64,000 nucleotides of DNA, taken from assembly GCA_027886185.1 (NCBI GenBank), contig WOAB01000593.1, positions 335,001 to 399,000 on the forward strand, in the 5' to 3' direction. This document shows positions 1-9,670 of this stretch, one piece after another. The first letter of the stretch is position 1. Every line of letters starts with the position of its first letter. The DNA is from Rheum nobile. Taxonomy: Eukaryota; Streptophyta; Magnoliopsida; Caryophyllales; Polygonaceae. Below the pieces are notes generated by a model. That model was given only the letters and a program-made list of their open reading frames with translations, had not been told where the DNA came from and did no database searches. The position numbers and the translations under genes were made by a program.

Positions 1-1
1 A

Positions 2-550
2 CTCATAGAGGGACTCATTAGACTGCTGCTCAATGTTGCATATCTTCTTCTTCAGCTGATTAGATTTGATTGCTGGGAAGTACTTGTCTAGGAAAACTTT
101 CTTCAGGGCAGTCCAGGTGGTGATGCTTCCTGGGGCCAAAGTATGGTACCCGTCTTTCGCAGAGTCCTTCAGTGAGAAGGAGAAAACTCTAAGCTTCATC
201 TGATCTTCAGTGATCTCAGATGGCCTCATACTGGTGCAGACCTCAACGAACTCATCCAAATGTTGAATAGGGTCTTCAAGGGGAGTTCCGCTGAATTTCG
301 GGAGTAAGTGAACTACTCCTGTCTTAAGCTCAAATTTTACTCCTGCACCAAGAGCGGGAAATTCCACAGCACGAGTTGGTTGGTCTAAGTTGGGAGCCGT
401 CAAGGACTTAAGAGTAACACGTTGATCAGCCATCGTATCAGTATCCTGCAGTAATGCACGCGCAGCCCTGATAGCCTGGTGAAAAGTCCTTTCGATCTCT
501 GGATCAAAATCAAAAAGTGGAGTATTAGTAACACGGGTGGTGTGAACCAT
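2..550 (-). CDS. gag: Athila-like Ty3/gypsy gag, N-terminal part, runs off the window
   Basis: Uninterrupted minus-strand frame from an ATG at 548-550 to the window edge, 183 codons. Gag is the structural protein that packages retrotransposon RNA in cytoplasmic virus-like particles. The frame shows the plant gypsy gag core: a block reading FSGTPLEDPIQHLDEF, then LRVFSFSLKDSAKD, then the PGSITTW motif followed by a DKYFPA segment. A second in-frame ATG lies at 431-433; I prefer the upstream one because the extra 39 codons stay open and begin soon after the leader. It lies 60 bp downstream of a tRNA-Asp-type primer site and its LTR, the expected order. It is the only retroelement gene here without a visible stop or frameshift. 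Lineage (Athila) is inferred from the primer site and LTR; gag alone could also fit Tat. Confidence 0.85.
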   Translation of the reverse strand, partial: MVHTTRVTNTPLFDFDPEIERTFHQAIRAARALLQDTDTMADQRVTLKSLTAPNLDQPTRAVEFPALGAGVKFELKTGVVHLLPKFSGTPLEDPIQHLDEFVEVCTSMRPSEITEDQMKLRVFSFSLKDSAKDGYHTLAPGSITTWTALKKVFLDKYFPAIKSNQLKKKICNIEQQSNESLYE

Positions 551-610
551 AAGAGAGGTTCACACCAAAATTGGCACACAAATCACACACACAAGATAGA
601 ATTGTATATT

Positions 611-630
611 CCCCGACAACGACGCTAATT
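611..630 (-). promoter_or_regulatory. Primer binding site, tRNA-Asp type
   Basis: Directly inside the LTR, the minus strand reads TTAGCGTCGTTGTCGGGGA. This matches the complement of the plant tRNA-Asp 3' end, used by Athila elements, except for transitions expected from cytosine deamination. It marks the start of minus-strand DNA synthesis and fixes the element's orientation. Confidence 0.75.
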
Positions 631-1452
631 TGATAACAGGAATTTTGTCGTTCTAATTCCTACTATGCAAGAAATCCAAACAAAACCTAAAACGCAGTCT
701 TAGGCAAGTAAGGGTCGATCCACAGGGAAACACAATCTATCGCAGTATGTAAAGTGTATGTCAACTGAAGTAACCAAAGGGGGGGATTTTGTTTGTTTGT
801 AGAGTAACCAAGCATGCAAAAGTAAGTAAGCAATTAAAGTGCTGAAATCAAGTATGGGGAAGGCACTTAGTCAAACAATATCCACTAATCGAATGACAAG
901 TTGATCATAGAAACCACTCAAAATCGCATGCAATGGCAATTCCAATTCCTTTTCAAAAGTATCTAATAGCACAACCAGATACTATTAGAACTAACTAGTT
1001 AAACAACCCTGAAACTATCAAGATTCAATTTAACAACAGCTTTATGGATAGGAATATAGTTGGACACAACCTAGAATAAAACAACCAGTTTTTACCCTAA
1101 GATGCAAATCAATTCTCTTCTGCATAAGATTAGCACAACCAGTTACTAACACGATGCAGTTGCTACTAAGGAATAGATATGCTCAACCAGTAACAATCTA
1201 GACCTAGCAATAGATAAATACCAACAAACCCTAGTTGATCAGACTAGAAATTACCAATATCAATCATAAGATTCAAGCAAGAGAAAAGATAAAAGCCAAA
1301 GCAATAGATTAAAAGTAAGAAACTTACAACTGAGTCAAACGAAGAGCTTCAATGTCTGACTAAGCAAGAGAGGCTTAGTTCTTCATAGCAAGGGAAATAC
1401 GTAAGAAATAAAACTAGGGTTCCGAGATAAGAAAAGAACAAGTCTTCTCAAC

Positions 1453-1461
1453 CCTTAAATA
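1453..1461 (-). promoter_or_regulatory. TATA-like box of the Athila-like LTR
   Basis: Minus-strand TATTTAAGG. The same box occurs in the related solo LTR at 54979-54987, and a TATAAATA occupies the matching position in the LTR at 57350. Confidence 0.5.
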
Positions 1462-1589
1462 CCAAAGGGAATTTAATATGAAAATAACTTAAAATAAAAA
1501 CAAAACGTAATAAAATAAAATAACTAAAACCGAAAAGGAAAATCGGCTCGGCGCTTCGTCCAACAGCGGCGGTGGCCGCTGCTTTTCCC

Positions 1590-1711
1590 ACGGCGATCGC
1601 CGTAATCGAGGCGGTCGCTGCAATTACACGGCGGTCGCCGTTTCAATGTCGTAGCTGAGGTTCTCCAGGGGGGATTAACGGCGGTCGCCGTTGTTATGCG
1701 GCGGTCGCCGT
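1590..1711 (-). promoter_or_regulatory. Cluster of GC-rich 14-bp palindromes in the LTR
   Basis: ACGGCGATCGCCGT (1590-1603, perfect palindrome) and near-identical copies at 1628-1641, 1678-1691 and 1698-1711, with degenerate relatives near 1565 and 1608. They sit 130-260 bp upstream of the TATA-like box in an otherwise AT-rich LTR, as expected of a protein-binding cluster. Function is inference. Confidence 0.5.
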
Positions 1712-1872
1712 AATTCTGCTTCTTCATACTTCGCTCCTCAGCTCCAAAAGCTCCAAAAACGCAACGTCCGCGCCTCCTTGCCAAGTCTCCAAATCATCAC
1801 TAGAGCATCCTAAAATACCACTAAAATCATGCCAAAACTCCGTCAATACACGCAACATAATTGTGTGTATCA

Positions 1873-2515
1873 GGAAGGAGTACACATGTAAAGCAGGATT
1901 AGAGGTCTTCTAGAGATTAAGGGCATGTCTGGAGTACTGAACCAAATCCCATCACTGCCAATAGTAATGGGGCCGAGAGAGACAACACATCACTAGCCCT
2001 TCTCTTCCATGCAACACTGGAGGTATTGCTCTCCGAGAACCATGGCTTGCACAGAGGGAAGCGAGTCGTCCCATCCTTGGCCATTCTCAATCCACCCTTT
2101 GATCAGCCTCTCCGAAGAACCCGTATCCCACATCAACATTAGGAAACTTCCTCTGAAGAAGGTGATAGATCAGCGTTGAGGCGTAAGATCTTGCAGTCGA
2201 AGAATTGGGGTTAGGTAGCAACAAAAACCATTTGTGCCGAAAGATTGGGTGCGATTTCTCCCAAAATTCGCCCGAAATTTCCTTGTCTTTTCAGAGCAAG
2301 GACGAGAATCTGAGATCTGGGGTGTGTGAGAGTTGGTAATCTCATGATGATCGAGAATTTTGGAGTAGAGATTGAGGCGACAGATCAAAAGGAGAGGATC
2401 GGTGAGTAAATACGGCTGTGACCACTCGAGGGTTAGGGTTTCATGGGGCAGATTAGGGTTACAAAAAGAGAGCGTTTTCGTTTTCAGGTTCGAAGTCATT
2501 TTCCCAAGTGTTGTA
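1873..2515 (-). pseudogene. Unrecognised gene-like fragment
   Basis: Two minus-strand readings with coding character: an open frame 2170-2499 of 109 codons, starting just inside 2515 and rich in Leu, Ser and Thr, and a second frame over about 1985-2130 containing the stretch LIKGWIENGQGWDDSLPS followed by QAMVLGEQYLQCCMEEKG and a stop. The second resembles a globular plant protein end, but I cannot name the family. The first could be 5' untranslated sequence plus a short first exon. There is no repeat signature in the interval, so it may be single-copy flanking DNA into which the Athila-like element inserted. Confidence is low. Confidence 0.25.
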
Positions 2516-2654
2516 GTTGAACACTCTGAAACTCCATCTTAGCCCCCAACATATTATTCAGCTAATTATCGCGTGTGTTTGTTGAAACTGAAATTGATTA
2601 ATACCGGAATATTCATTTTTAAGATCTGCAAATTTGGGATATTTTTTTGAATAA
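2516..2654. other. AT-rich interval without recognised feature
   Basis: Contains a partial direct repeat of the adjoining sequence: a TTTTTAAGATCTG segment occurs near 2618 and again near 2669. No gene or element end seen. Confidence 0.4.
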
Positions 2655-3062
2655 TACTTGTACATTTATTTTTAAGATCTGTAAATTTTGGGATGTTTTT
2701 TTTAACAGAAAGTAATTATGGGTGATTTTATCGAAAAAGAAGGGTGACGGGGTTTAATTATCAGAATTATAAAGTTGAGGGTTGGTTGATCTCATTTTGT
2801 CAAGTTGAAGGGTCCCACATTTAATTAGTTTTATTAAAAATTATGATAATAGCTAGATTGTTTTACCGTGTGAACAAAATGCAATTTAAAAAATACGCAG
2901 TAGAATATTTCACAAATAGTTTCATATATATATTAGGTAGATAGAAAATACTCATTAGCATTCATGAAATTTTATTATATTAATTTCACTGATATATCTC
3001 TCTTAAATTTGAACTGTTAATTTATTAAGAAAATATATAAAAACAATACTTTCAAATAAATG
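2655..3062. repeat. Duplicated segment, copy A, left part
   Basis: From about 2655 (acttgtacattta...) this matches 38786-38947 and then continues as 46306-46568. In copy B the match is broken by a LINE; here the LINE target is present once and empty (2805-2822, TTGAAGGGTCCC then ACATTT). The segment ends at AAATG (3058-3062), the target duplication of the Tat element, and resumes at 20896. Confidence 0.85.
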
Positions 3063-3686
3063 TGATGGTTCTCGGGTTTTTAAGTAAGTAAAGGGAAATG
3101 ATTTCTACAAGAACTTGAGCTACCTAAAGAACGCAGTCATTAAACATGATAAACAAAGTAGGAAAAGAACACGGTGTACAAAATGCTTCTCTTGTTATTG
3201 ATAACGAAATGCTTTACACTTCTCTCACAATTACACAAGAACCACACACAGATTTTGAAAAGATAAAAACCCTTTTCTCCAAAATGTTTCTCCTGCCAAA
3301 ATCCCCTCTTCTATTAGGGCACATAGGTCTATTTTTATGGGATGTGAGCTACTTTTGCTTAGTGGCAGTTGAGGGACGCGTGGTGGCTAATGATTGATCA
3401 TGCAATTGAGGTCGGCAGTGGTATGTTGGATACTAATTGGATCATTTTCGCAGTGGGCCACGTGTCGGGAGAGGATGATGTGCACTATTGTTTACCCTTG
3501 ATTGGTTTTCTTCGGTTTATAGGATGATTGGAAGATCGCGTTAAAATAAGAACACGACAGTTTATGGCATTAAGGTTAAGGTGATTCATACATAATCTTT
3601 GGCGAGTGAATTTTACTTAACGCGGTAAAAATATAACGCGTTGATTTCAAGCGGCTACCGTTATAAGATTATGACGCGCATTATCA
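3063..3686 (-). repeat. 3' LTR of the Tat element
   Basis: Plus-strand TGATGGTTCTC... to ...CGCATTATCA, matching 20270-20890. It is the 3' LTR because gag-pol runs on the minus strand and a purine tract adjoins its inner edge. Confidence 0.9.
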
Positions 3687-3706
3687 CAACCCCTTGTTTT
3701 GGCGAG
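3687..3706 (-). promoter_or_regulatory. Polypurine tract of the Tat element
   Basis: Minus-strand AAAACAAGGGGTTG immediately before the LTR start TGATAATGCG; primes plus-strand DNA synthesis. Confidence 0.6.
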
Positions 3707-3859
3707 TCACTTTGTGTTTAGACAAAATAACAAAAAATAGTTGGCGCTTGAAATCTACGCGTGCTATCGGGACAATGACGAACTTTCGGGTGAGCCCTTT
3801 CTGGTGGGCCTGTCCTTTTGGACTTTTGGGCCCAGTAGGTGAGGGCCCATTAAAGGCTC

Positions 3860-3866
3860 TATAAAT
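3860..3866 (+). promoter_or_regulatory. TATA box of the antisense gene
   Basis: Plus-strand TATAAAT, followed about 30 bp later by a plausible start region and a long pyrimidine-rich leader (3895-3950). It lies inside the retrotransposon and faces against gag-pol. Confidence 0.5.
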
Positions 3867-3889
3867 GGGCTCGACTATAGGGGGCGGGA

Positions 3890-4016
3890 AATCATTTCCA
3901 CTTTTTTCTCTCTTCCTCTCCGCCTTTCTTCTCTCTCTCCATTGACGTTTGCGATTCCAGGCGGTTACTATGCGACGTTTCCTCTTCTCCTCTTATATTC
4001 TCCACAGATCGACCAG
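3890..4016 (+). other. Antisense gene, 5' untranslated exon
   Basis: CT-rich leader from the inferred start site to a consensus donor (CAG then GTAAG at 4017). No open frame is needed. Boundaries are inferred from the TATA box and splice consensus only. Confidence 0.4.
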
Positions 4017-4612
4017 GTAAGCACATTTTCTTCTTTCTTTGTTGGTGGTTTTAGTAGTTAATCAGTTGCATGCTTGAAATCTTTTGGCGTGAGGGAGGAT
4101 TGTAGCTTTTCCTTTTTCTCTCTCTTTCTAAACTTCTGCCGGTCGTCGGCTTCCATGGCGGAAATGGGGGTTACAGGCTGGGGTTTTAGTGTATTTGGGT
4201 TGGCGGAACGGTGTTTTCGGATGATTCCATGGGATTTGGGGGGTTAGGGAATACAATTTTTATTTTTACTAAGTAGTTATCTGGACCTGGGGGGTTTTCT
4301 AGGTTTAGGGTGAAGGAAGGTCGCCGGGGAGGCGACGCCGCTGCTCCTCCTTTTTTACTCCGGCTGGTTTTTGGTATGGAGTCCCCCCTCTCTTTTTTCC
4401 TTTTTGGTGAACCCAGTTTGAGGCTAACTGTTTCTCTTTTCTTCTTATTTTATCTCTCCTCTCCCTTTTTATTTGCTCTTCTTCTTTTGTTTTCTACAAC
4501 ATGGTATCTCATGGATCATGTTGTCTTTGGTCTTCCTCACTTTCCTTTCACTGCACGCGCTCTACATTCTTGCCCATCATGCTAAGTCTCCTTTTGTTTC
4601 TTGATGTTTCAG
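4017..4612 (+). other. Antisense gene, intron 1
   Basis: Donor GTAAGC at 4017, acceptor TTGATGTTTCAG ending 4612, with a T-rich tract before it. Size and composition are typical of a plant leader intron. Confidence 0.4.
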
Positions 4613-4738
4613 AGACTTTTAAGTGAGAGCGCATGACATCTTCGAGCCTTTCTTTAGGATGCCCAGTGAAACAGATTCATGCAGCAGGGACCCTTTAGGC
4701 CGCGCGGTAGACGAGGCTTACTTGGCAGATGACCCGGG

Positions 4739-5686
4739 ACAAGTCCAGAGGAGGCTTCTTCGACATCTTCATCATCTTCTTCATCTCCTGGTCCTTCACG
4801 ACCAACTGCCGCGAGGAGTGGCGTTGTGGCTTACGGGGGTGTTGAAACAATTTCTTTGTATTCTGAAGAGACACCAGAGGCCGCGGTGCTAGGAGGAAGA
4901 CGGGTAAGGATTACTAAGAGAACTCCGCGAGAGGGTGCAGTGTCTCATTCTCACGCGGTGAATCCTGATGCTGAGTCCTCTCATCGGGAAGTGCACGAGG
5001 AGAGTTTGACTAATTTTCCAAGTCATAGGTTGGATGTGGAACCTCCACCTCCCGCCGTAGTAAACCCACAAGAGATACTAATGGCGCCGTGCCCAGGAGA
5101 TGAGGACATGCGCGACATGGGAGCGCACACTACGATTTCTCTTCAAACATTAGAAAGGTTAGCGGTAGAGGTTCCTTGGCCTATGGGTGTTGAATTATGC
5201 TTACCCGAGATTCAGGGGACTTCTTTGGCGCGTTATGAAAATTGTCTAGTGGTCAACTTGTTTAGCTTAGAAGGGGGATTTCATTTGCCTTTAGCTGATC
5301 ACTACCACGAGTTTCTGTCCATGTCTGGTTTGAGTCCCGCGCAGTTATACCCCAATGCTTGGAGATATTTTAGTGGTTACACTATGCGATGTTATAAGGA
5401 GGGGCTAACCCCTGATGCGCAACACATGCATTGCCTCTTTACTATGAAATATGAGAAGGGAATGTGCAATTTTAGTCTTCCGACCCTAAAGGTGATTAGC
5501 AAGCTTTCAAATGTGGGGAAATGGAAGGATAGATGGTTCTTAGTGAAGGGTTCTTCAGAAGATTTGTTTAACTACCAAAGATATCATGCACCCTTCAAGA
5601 GGCCTAAGAAGCTTGAATACCGGGATATTGATGCGTGCAAGTCTAGCTTTTGCAATGATGGGGATGCTCCAGATTTCAAAGGTTGA
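4739..5686 (+). pseudogene. Antisense ORF of the Tat element, gypsy-type putative transposase domain
   Basis: Open plus-strand frame running opposite to gag-pol. The N-terminal part is a Ser/Pro-rich linker (about 4745-4810); the conserved part, about 5160-5560, includes MGVELCLPEI, LVVNLFSLEGGFHLPLADH, LSPAQLYPNAWRYFSG and a VGKWKDRWFLVKG motif. This pattern matches the domain labelled 'putative gypsy type transposon' (Pfam Transposase_28), which I recall as common in antisense ORFs between pol and the 3' LTR of Tat/Grande elements. Its biochemical role is not established. The likely ATG at 4633 leads to a stop after 22 codons, and a TGA precedes the open frame, so the 5' end is broken. A short intron may follow (donor near 5754, acceptor near 5850). 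Confidence 0.65.
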
Positions 5687-5850
5687 TCACGCGGGAAAAT
5701 TTAGAGAAGGCGGGTTTAAGCTTATCACGGTCAAGTGATCGCGTCGAGGGGGGGTAGGAACTAATCTTTTCATATATTCTTGTTGTATTATATTATTTAT
5801 TTATTATTTTTTGTTTGAATATTGTTTTGAATGTGGCTGGTGTGTTTTGC

Positions 5851-6009
5851 GGAGATGGTGAGTTCTTCACTATTGTTGAGCAGTAGGGGGAAGCAAAGCA
5901 AGGGAGGGGATGTTTCGTCTCCCACGATGATTCTTGAAGGACAAGGGACATCAGCTCCTACCACGGAGGATGATCCGGTTGCAATGCAGACCACAGTGGT
6001 TGAGGCAAC
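5851..6009 (+). pseudogene. Antisense gene, third exon, left part
   Basis: Open frame starting ATGGTGAGTTC after a TTTGCGGAG acceptor-like end, rich in Ser, Thr and Pro, ending at VVEAT where the LARD-like element inserted. The exon resumes after the GCAAC target duplication at 12000. It links the conserved domain to the coiled-coil tail. Confidence 0.5.
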
Positions 6010-8336
6010 TGTAACACCCCCAAATTTCCTCTTGAAAGTATTACTACCAGTGACCTCGGATTAAACATCCCGAAGTCACCCCAGGATTTTTCTAACGATA
6101 TAACCATCAACTAACAGTTATACTACCAATTATTACAACTTTTATTAAAATCAACGTCTCGGAATTACAACATGATTCCAAGCACTTTTAAAATACAACA
6201 TCAGAGTTATTACAGCGGAAGTCTTTACACAAAATCACCTTTTTAATACAGCGGAAGTCTTGTTAACAAAGCGACAATTAACTTGTCAAAACACCGTTCA
6301 TCTTCACCGTCGTTCTAGCCTTCACGGAACAACAACATACCTGATGTGCCGAATCGAACGGATGACACCAGCCAACCATGCAGAGAACAATTACGGTTGG
6401 TTAGTCTAATGAAAGATCATGCAAGGGTACAAAGCAAAGTGGTTCGAAGTAGTCATATTAGGTTAGACTCATCGTCTCTCGAATAAAATTCGATCACGAT
6501 AGTCAACCCCCATACTTCTACTGAATACATGAAAATGCATGATTAAGAGAAGATTCTGGAGACCGAGTCTCACAGCAATCAATCCCAAAAGAAGACTCCA
6601 ACGAGTTGAGTCTTATAGAAAGCATGACAAATGTTGGGAACATTAATTAAACACAGAATCACAGTCAAGACGAGATTTCCTAGCTGCACTATTACCTAGT
6701 TGCATTACTCGCCTAAGGTATATTAATTATGTGCGACAAAGGCACTTATCTGATTTAATTCCAAAACCAAACCACATCACGTTATAAGCTTTTAGATCTC
6801 CCCACAAGAGATATCGAATCTCCTCACAAGAGATATCAGATATCCTCACAAGAGATATCGGATCTCCTCACAAGAGATACCAGAGGGAATAAATCCCAAA
6901 AGATTTGGCACTAGCTAAGTGCACCACCCTGAGTAAGGGCATGGTCATGACCTTAGAGAGTACTGGGGAAAAATCCACCAAGTACAAGTTATAAAGAAAC
7001 AGCTAAATCCCCACAAGGTATATAGCGTTCCTACGAATACTCGTGCTAACTAAACAGTTCAACACAGTAATAATCCACATCACAACCATCAAGGCCAACA
7101 TCAAAAACATGTATCTATACTAGCGTTGTTCTAACAGAATACAACCTAGTATAATATCATGTTTTATTCACATATATAATAGCGTTGTTCTAACAGATAT
7201 ACAACCTATTATAATATCATCTTTTTAATCATATCATTTAACAAAACTGTTCCCAACGCAAACAGTAAATCATCCCAAATTAATTAACAACTAAACAATT
7301 GATAATTAATTGAAATATGGAATGATGAGCAAGAGCGAACCGCCACTTGCCTTAGATCCGACGAGAGCTTTTAGCAAAACTTAAGAACAACTGGTTCATG
7401 GATCTGAAACTGGGGCAAATCTGGACTGGAGGCTTAATGGGCTAATCGGCCCAACAACAATTAAACCAACAAAGGGGGTCCCACTGCACTGTTCACCATC
7501 TTCAACCCATTTCACGTACACGAACCAAACAACAAAACAGAGCAACCCGAAGGCAAGACGCAGCGATCGGCAGGGGGTGCTCCATCGGGCTCTTACGCCG
7601 GGGATGGAGCAACAGCACGGAGATTCGGCGACACCAGCAGCCAGCACGCAGTGACAACAACAACGAACCACTGCTGGTCGCACCGCTCAGCAGCGAGCAA
7701 CACCAGCGACGCACGACAGCAGCGACTCGGCCCAGATCCGTCTTCCTCGTCACCGGAGACAATAGCCACCAACAACTCGGCCTTCAACAGCTCCCAATGC
7801 CACAGCAGATCTGGGTTATGTACAGAATAGCTCTCCAGAGAAGAAAGGAGAAGAACAACGAGCACAGGCGGGAGCTCGGTGAGGGAGAAGCGAACCAGAG
7901 GAGGCGATGGAGCAGGGGAGACAACGGGAGCTCGGTGAGGGAGGACGAGCTGGGCTTCTCTCTACTCTTCATCCCCACCACCTTATATAGTCCAAGAACA
8001 GGGGGCAAAGGTCCGACAACACTCTTGCAAGAGGGCCGACCATGCAGATCAAGTGGGGAGCAAGTGGTAGCTGGGATAAGATTGAATGTGGAGGGATAAG
8101 ATTGCACAAGATAAGATTGGGTATGGGTTTTAAACCCCGAAAATTATATGTTTGTATCCAAACAAATATTCTAAGTCCCGAAAATACATCGAATGTATTT
8201 TATACCACTCAGGGAATTATTACGGAGATCATGGATATTACGGAAAATCCGAACTCCACTGAAAGCGAAATAATTATCGAACGAAGGATGGGAAAAATTA
8301 CCCAAATACCCTTACTAAAAATTAAGGGATATTACA
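6010..8336 (-). repeat. LARD-like element, 3' LTR
   Basis: Begins TGTAACACCCCC and ends GGGATATTACA on the plus strand. Open frames inside, on both strands (for example 7797-8099, 8042-8389 and 7784-8107), are mirrored in the other LTR but show no family resemblance, so I do not call them genes. Confidence 0.9.
6796..6881. repeat. 22-bp tandem repeat, 4 units, in the LTR
   Basis: Units of the form ATCTCCTCACAAGAGATATC plus two bases, each holding an inverted pair (CTC...GAG with GATATC). Repeated in the other LTR at 10458-10543. Confidence 0.8.
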
Positions 8337-8352
8337 TTACTACCCCCTTAAG
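8337..8352 (-). promoter_or_regulatory. LARD-like element, polypurine tract
   Basis: Minus-strand TTAAGGGGGTAGTAA directly before the LTR start TGTAATATCCC. Confidence 0.65.
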
Positions 8353-9653
8353 AAAAGTTTCGACCCCGAAACTTGCATTAAACCAATGAGGAACATGCCT
8401 CACCATCAAACTTACTATCTGAACTTAATATCCTTAATCATAACCGGCCTTATGCCATCTCTTAACTTAAATCCTTTAAGATTCCTTAATTTCCTCCAAG
8501 AATAATCATAACATCTCATTCCTACGTTCCTCGAAACGAATCACATAAGATACTACTCCTATTTCCTCAAAGAGAGTGATATCATAAGCCTTATAGATGA
8601 CATACTCACAAGATGTCAATCCTTGAAAATTCCCAAGAGTCCTAACTCTTCATCCTCTGGAAATTCCACTTATCGAGTCCAACGACTCGTATTGTCTTAA
8701 ATGACTTGTTTCTAACTTAAAATCCTTATATTCCTCAAAGATACTCATAAATGAACACTTTAGGCATCAGACTCTTCTAACCTTGCCTTACGAGATCTTC
8801 CTCCGGGTTCTCATCGAAAGTTCCCTCCGGATCTTCCCTCGGATCTTCCCCCTCTCGAGGATCTTCCTCAGGGTTTTCCTCTGGATCTTCCTCCTTCTAA
8901 GGATCTTCCGCAGGATCTTCCTCCTTTAGAGGATCTTCCTTCGGATCTTCCTTCTTCTGAGGATCTTCCTCGGGATCTCCCCTAGGATTTTCCTCTCCTT
9001 GAGGATCTTCCTTAGGATTTTCCTCGGGATTTTCCTTAGAGTTCCCTGGGAAATCGCTTCCATTTAAACGTCGTTATTACAATATTTTGTTAGCCTACCT
9101 TAACGGCTCAACGAACTCTACCTTAGGTTCAACCCATGAATTCTCATACGGAGGCAAATCCCGACTGCATCGAGCATTAATCCTTCGTATTCGTTTTCTC
9201 AACAATGAATGTCAATGACTATGACAACATACTTAGACCTCAAATCTCCTAAGAGTGATTCCTTAATTAACACATATATAAATGTAATAAAATCACTTAG
9301 AATAGATCAACTTGGTAACTTTCATTGATGAAATCAACCCGAGTTACTAGGTTCTACAACCTTAAATCAAAACGAGGGAACTAGAACTTCAAGCCTTACT
9401 GAAGATGGCGAAACCACTTCGGCTTCTTCCGAGTCCCTCTGAAGAGAACAGAATGCACCCATATCCTTCGGGCGACGAGAAGAGAGTTAGTCTTTCTAAA
9501 TATGGAAGTTCGCTTCCCATATCAGACTAAAGAAGAAGGCACGACTATGAACGGTTTAAAATTTTCATTTGAAAATTGAGAGCCTTTGAAAACTTTTTCG
9601 ATTCAAAACGAGTAAATGGTTTATGAAATCCCAAACCCGTTTTAAAAACTTTC

Positions 9654-9666
9654 GGCTCTGATACCA
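9654..9666 (-). promoter_or_regulatory. LARD-like element, primer binding site (initiator Met tRNA)
   Basis: Minus-strand TGGTATCAGAGCC, four bases from the LTR end: the standard plant initiator-Met primer site. Confidence 0.9.
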
Positions 9667-9670
9667 ACTC

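Larger units (their letters stand above)
631..1872 (-). repeat. 5' LTR of the Athila-like element
   Basis: On the minus strand it starts TGATACACAC and ends CCTGTTATCA, with TG...CA termini and a primer site immediately after. Length is 1242 bp. Its plus-strand left end (TGATAACAGG...) matches the start of the solo LTR at 54152, and both share a GC-rich block and a TATTTAAGG box. The 3' LTR is outside the window, so no target duplication can be checked. Confidence 0.8.
8337..9670 (-). other. LARD-like element, internal region
   Basis: No full coding region. The minus strand at about 8785-9040 holds an acidic repeat in one frame, KEDP/EEDP/EENP units over some 80 codons with a single TAG (8897-8899). 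It lies 630-890 bp after the primer site, where a gag would sit, so it may be a gag remnant or a captured fragment. The rest shows short open stretches only. Confidence 0.55.

Noticed and set aside
3146..3397. 83-codon frame, with a counterpart at 20353-20544
   Set aside because: Lies in the Tat LTRs and is not conserved between the two copies.
7396..8389. Overlapping open frames on both strands (up to 115 codons), repeated at 11104-12037 (up to 168)
   Set aside because: They lie inside the two LTRs of the LARD-like element, show no domain pattern, and overlap each other on both strands; GC-rich composition explains them.
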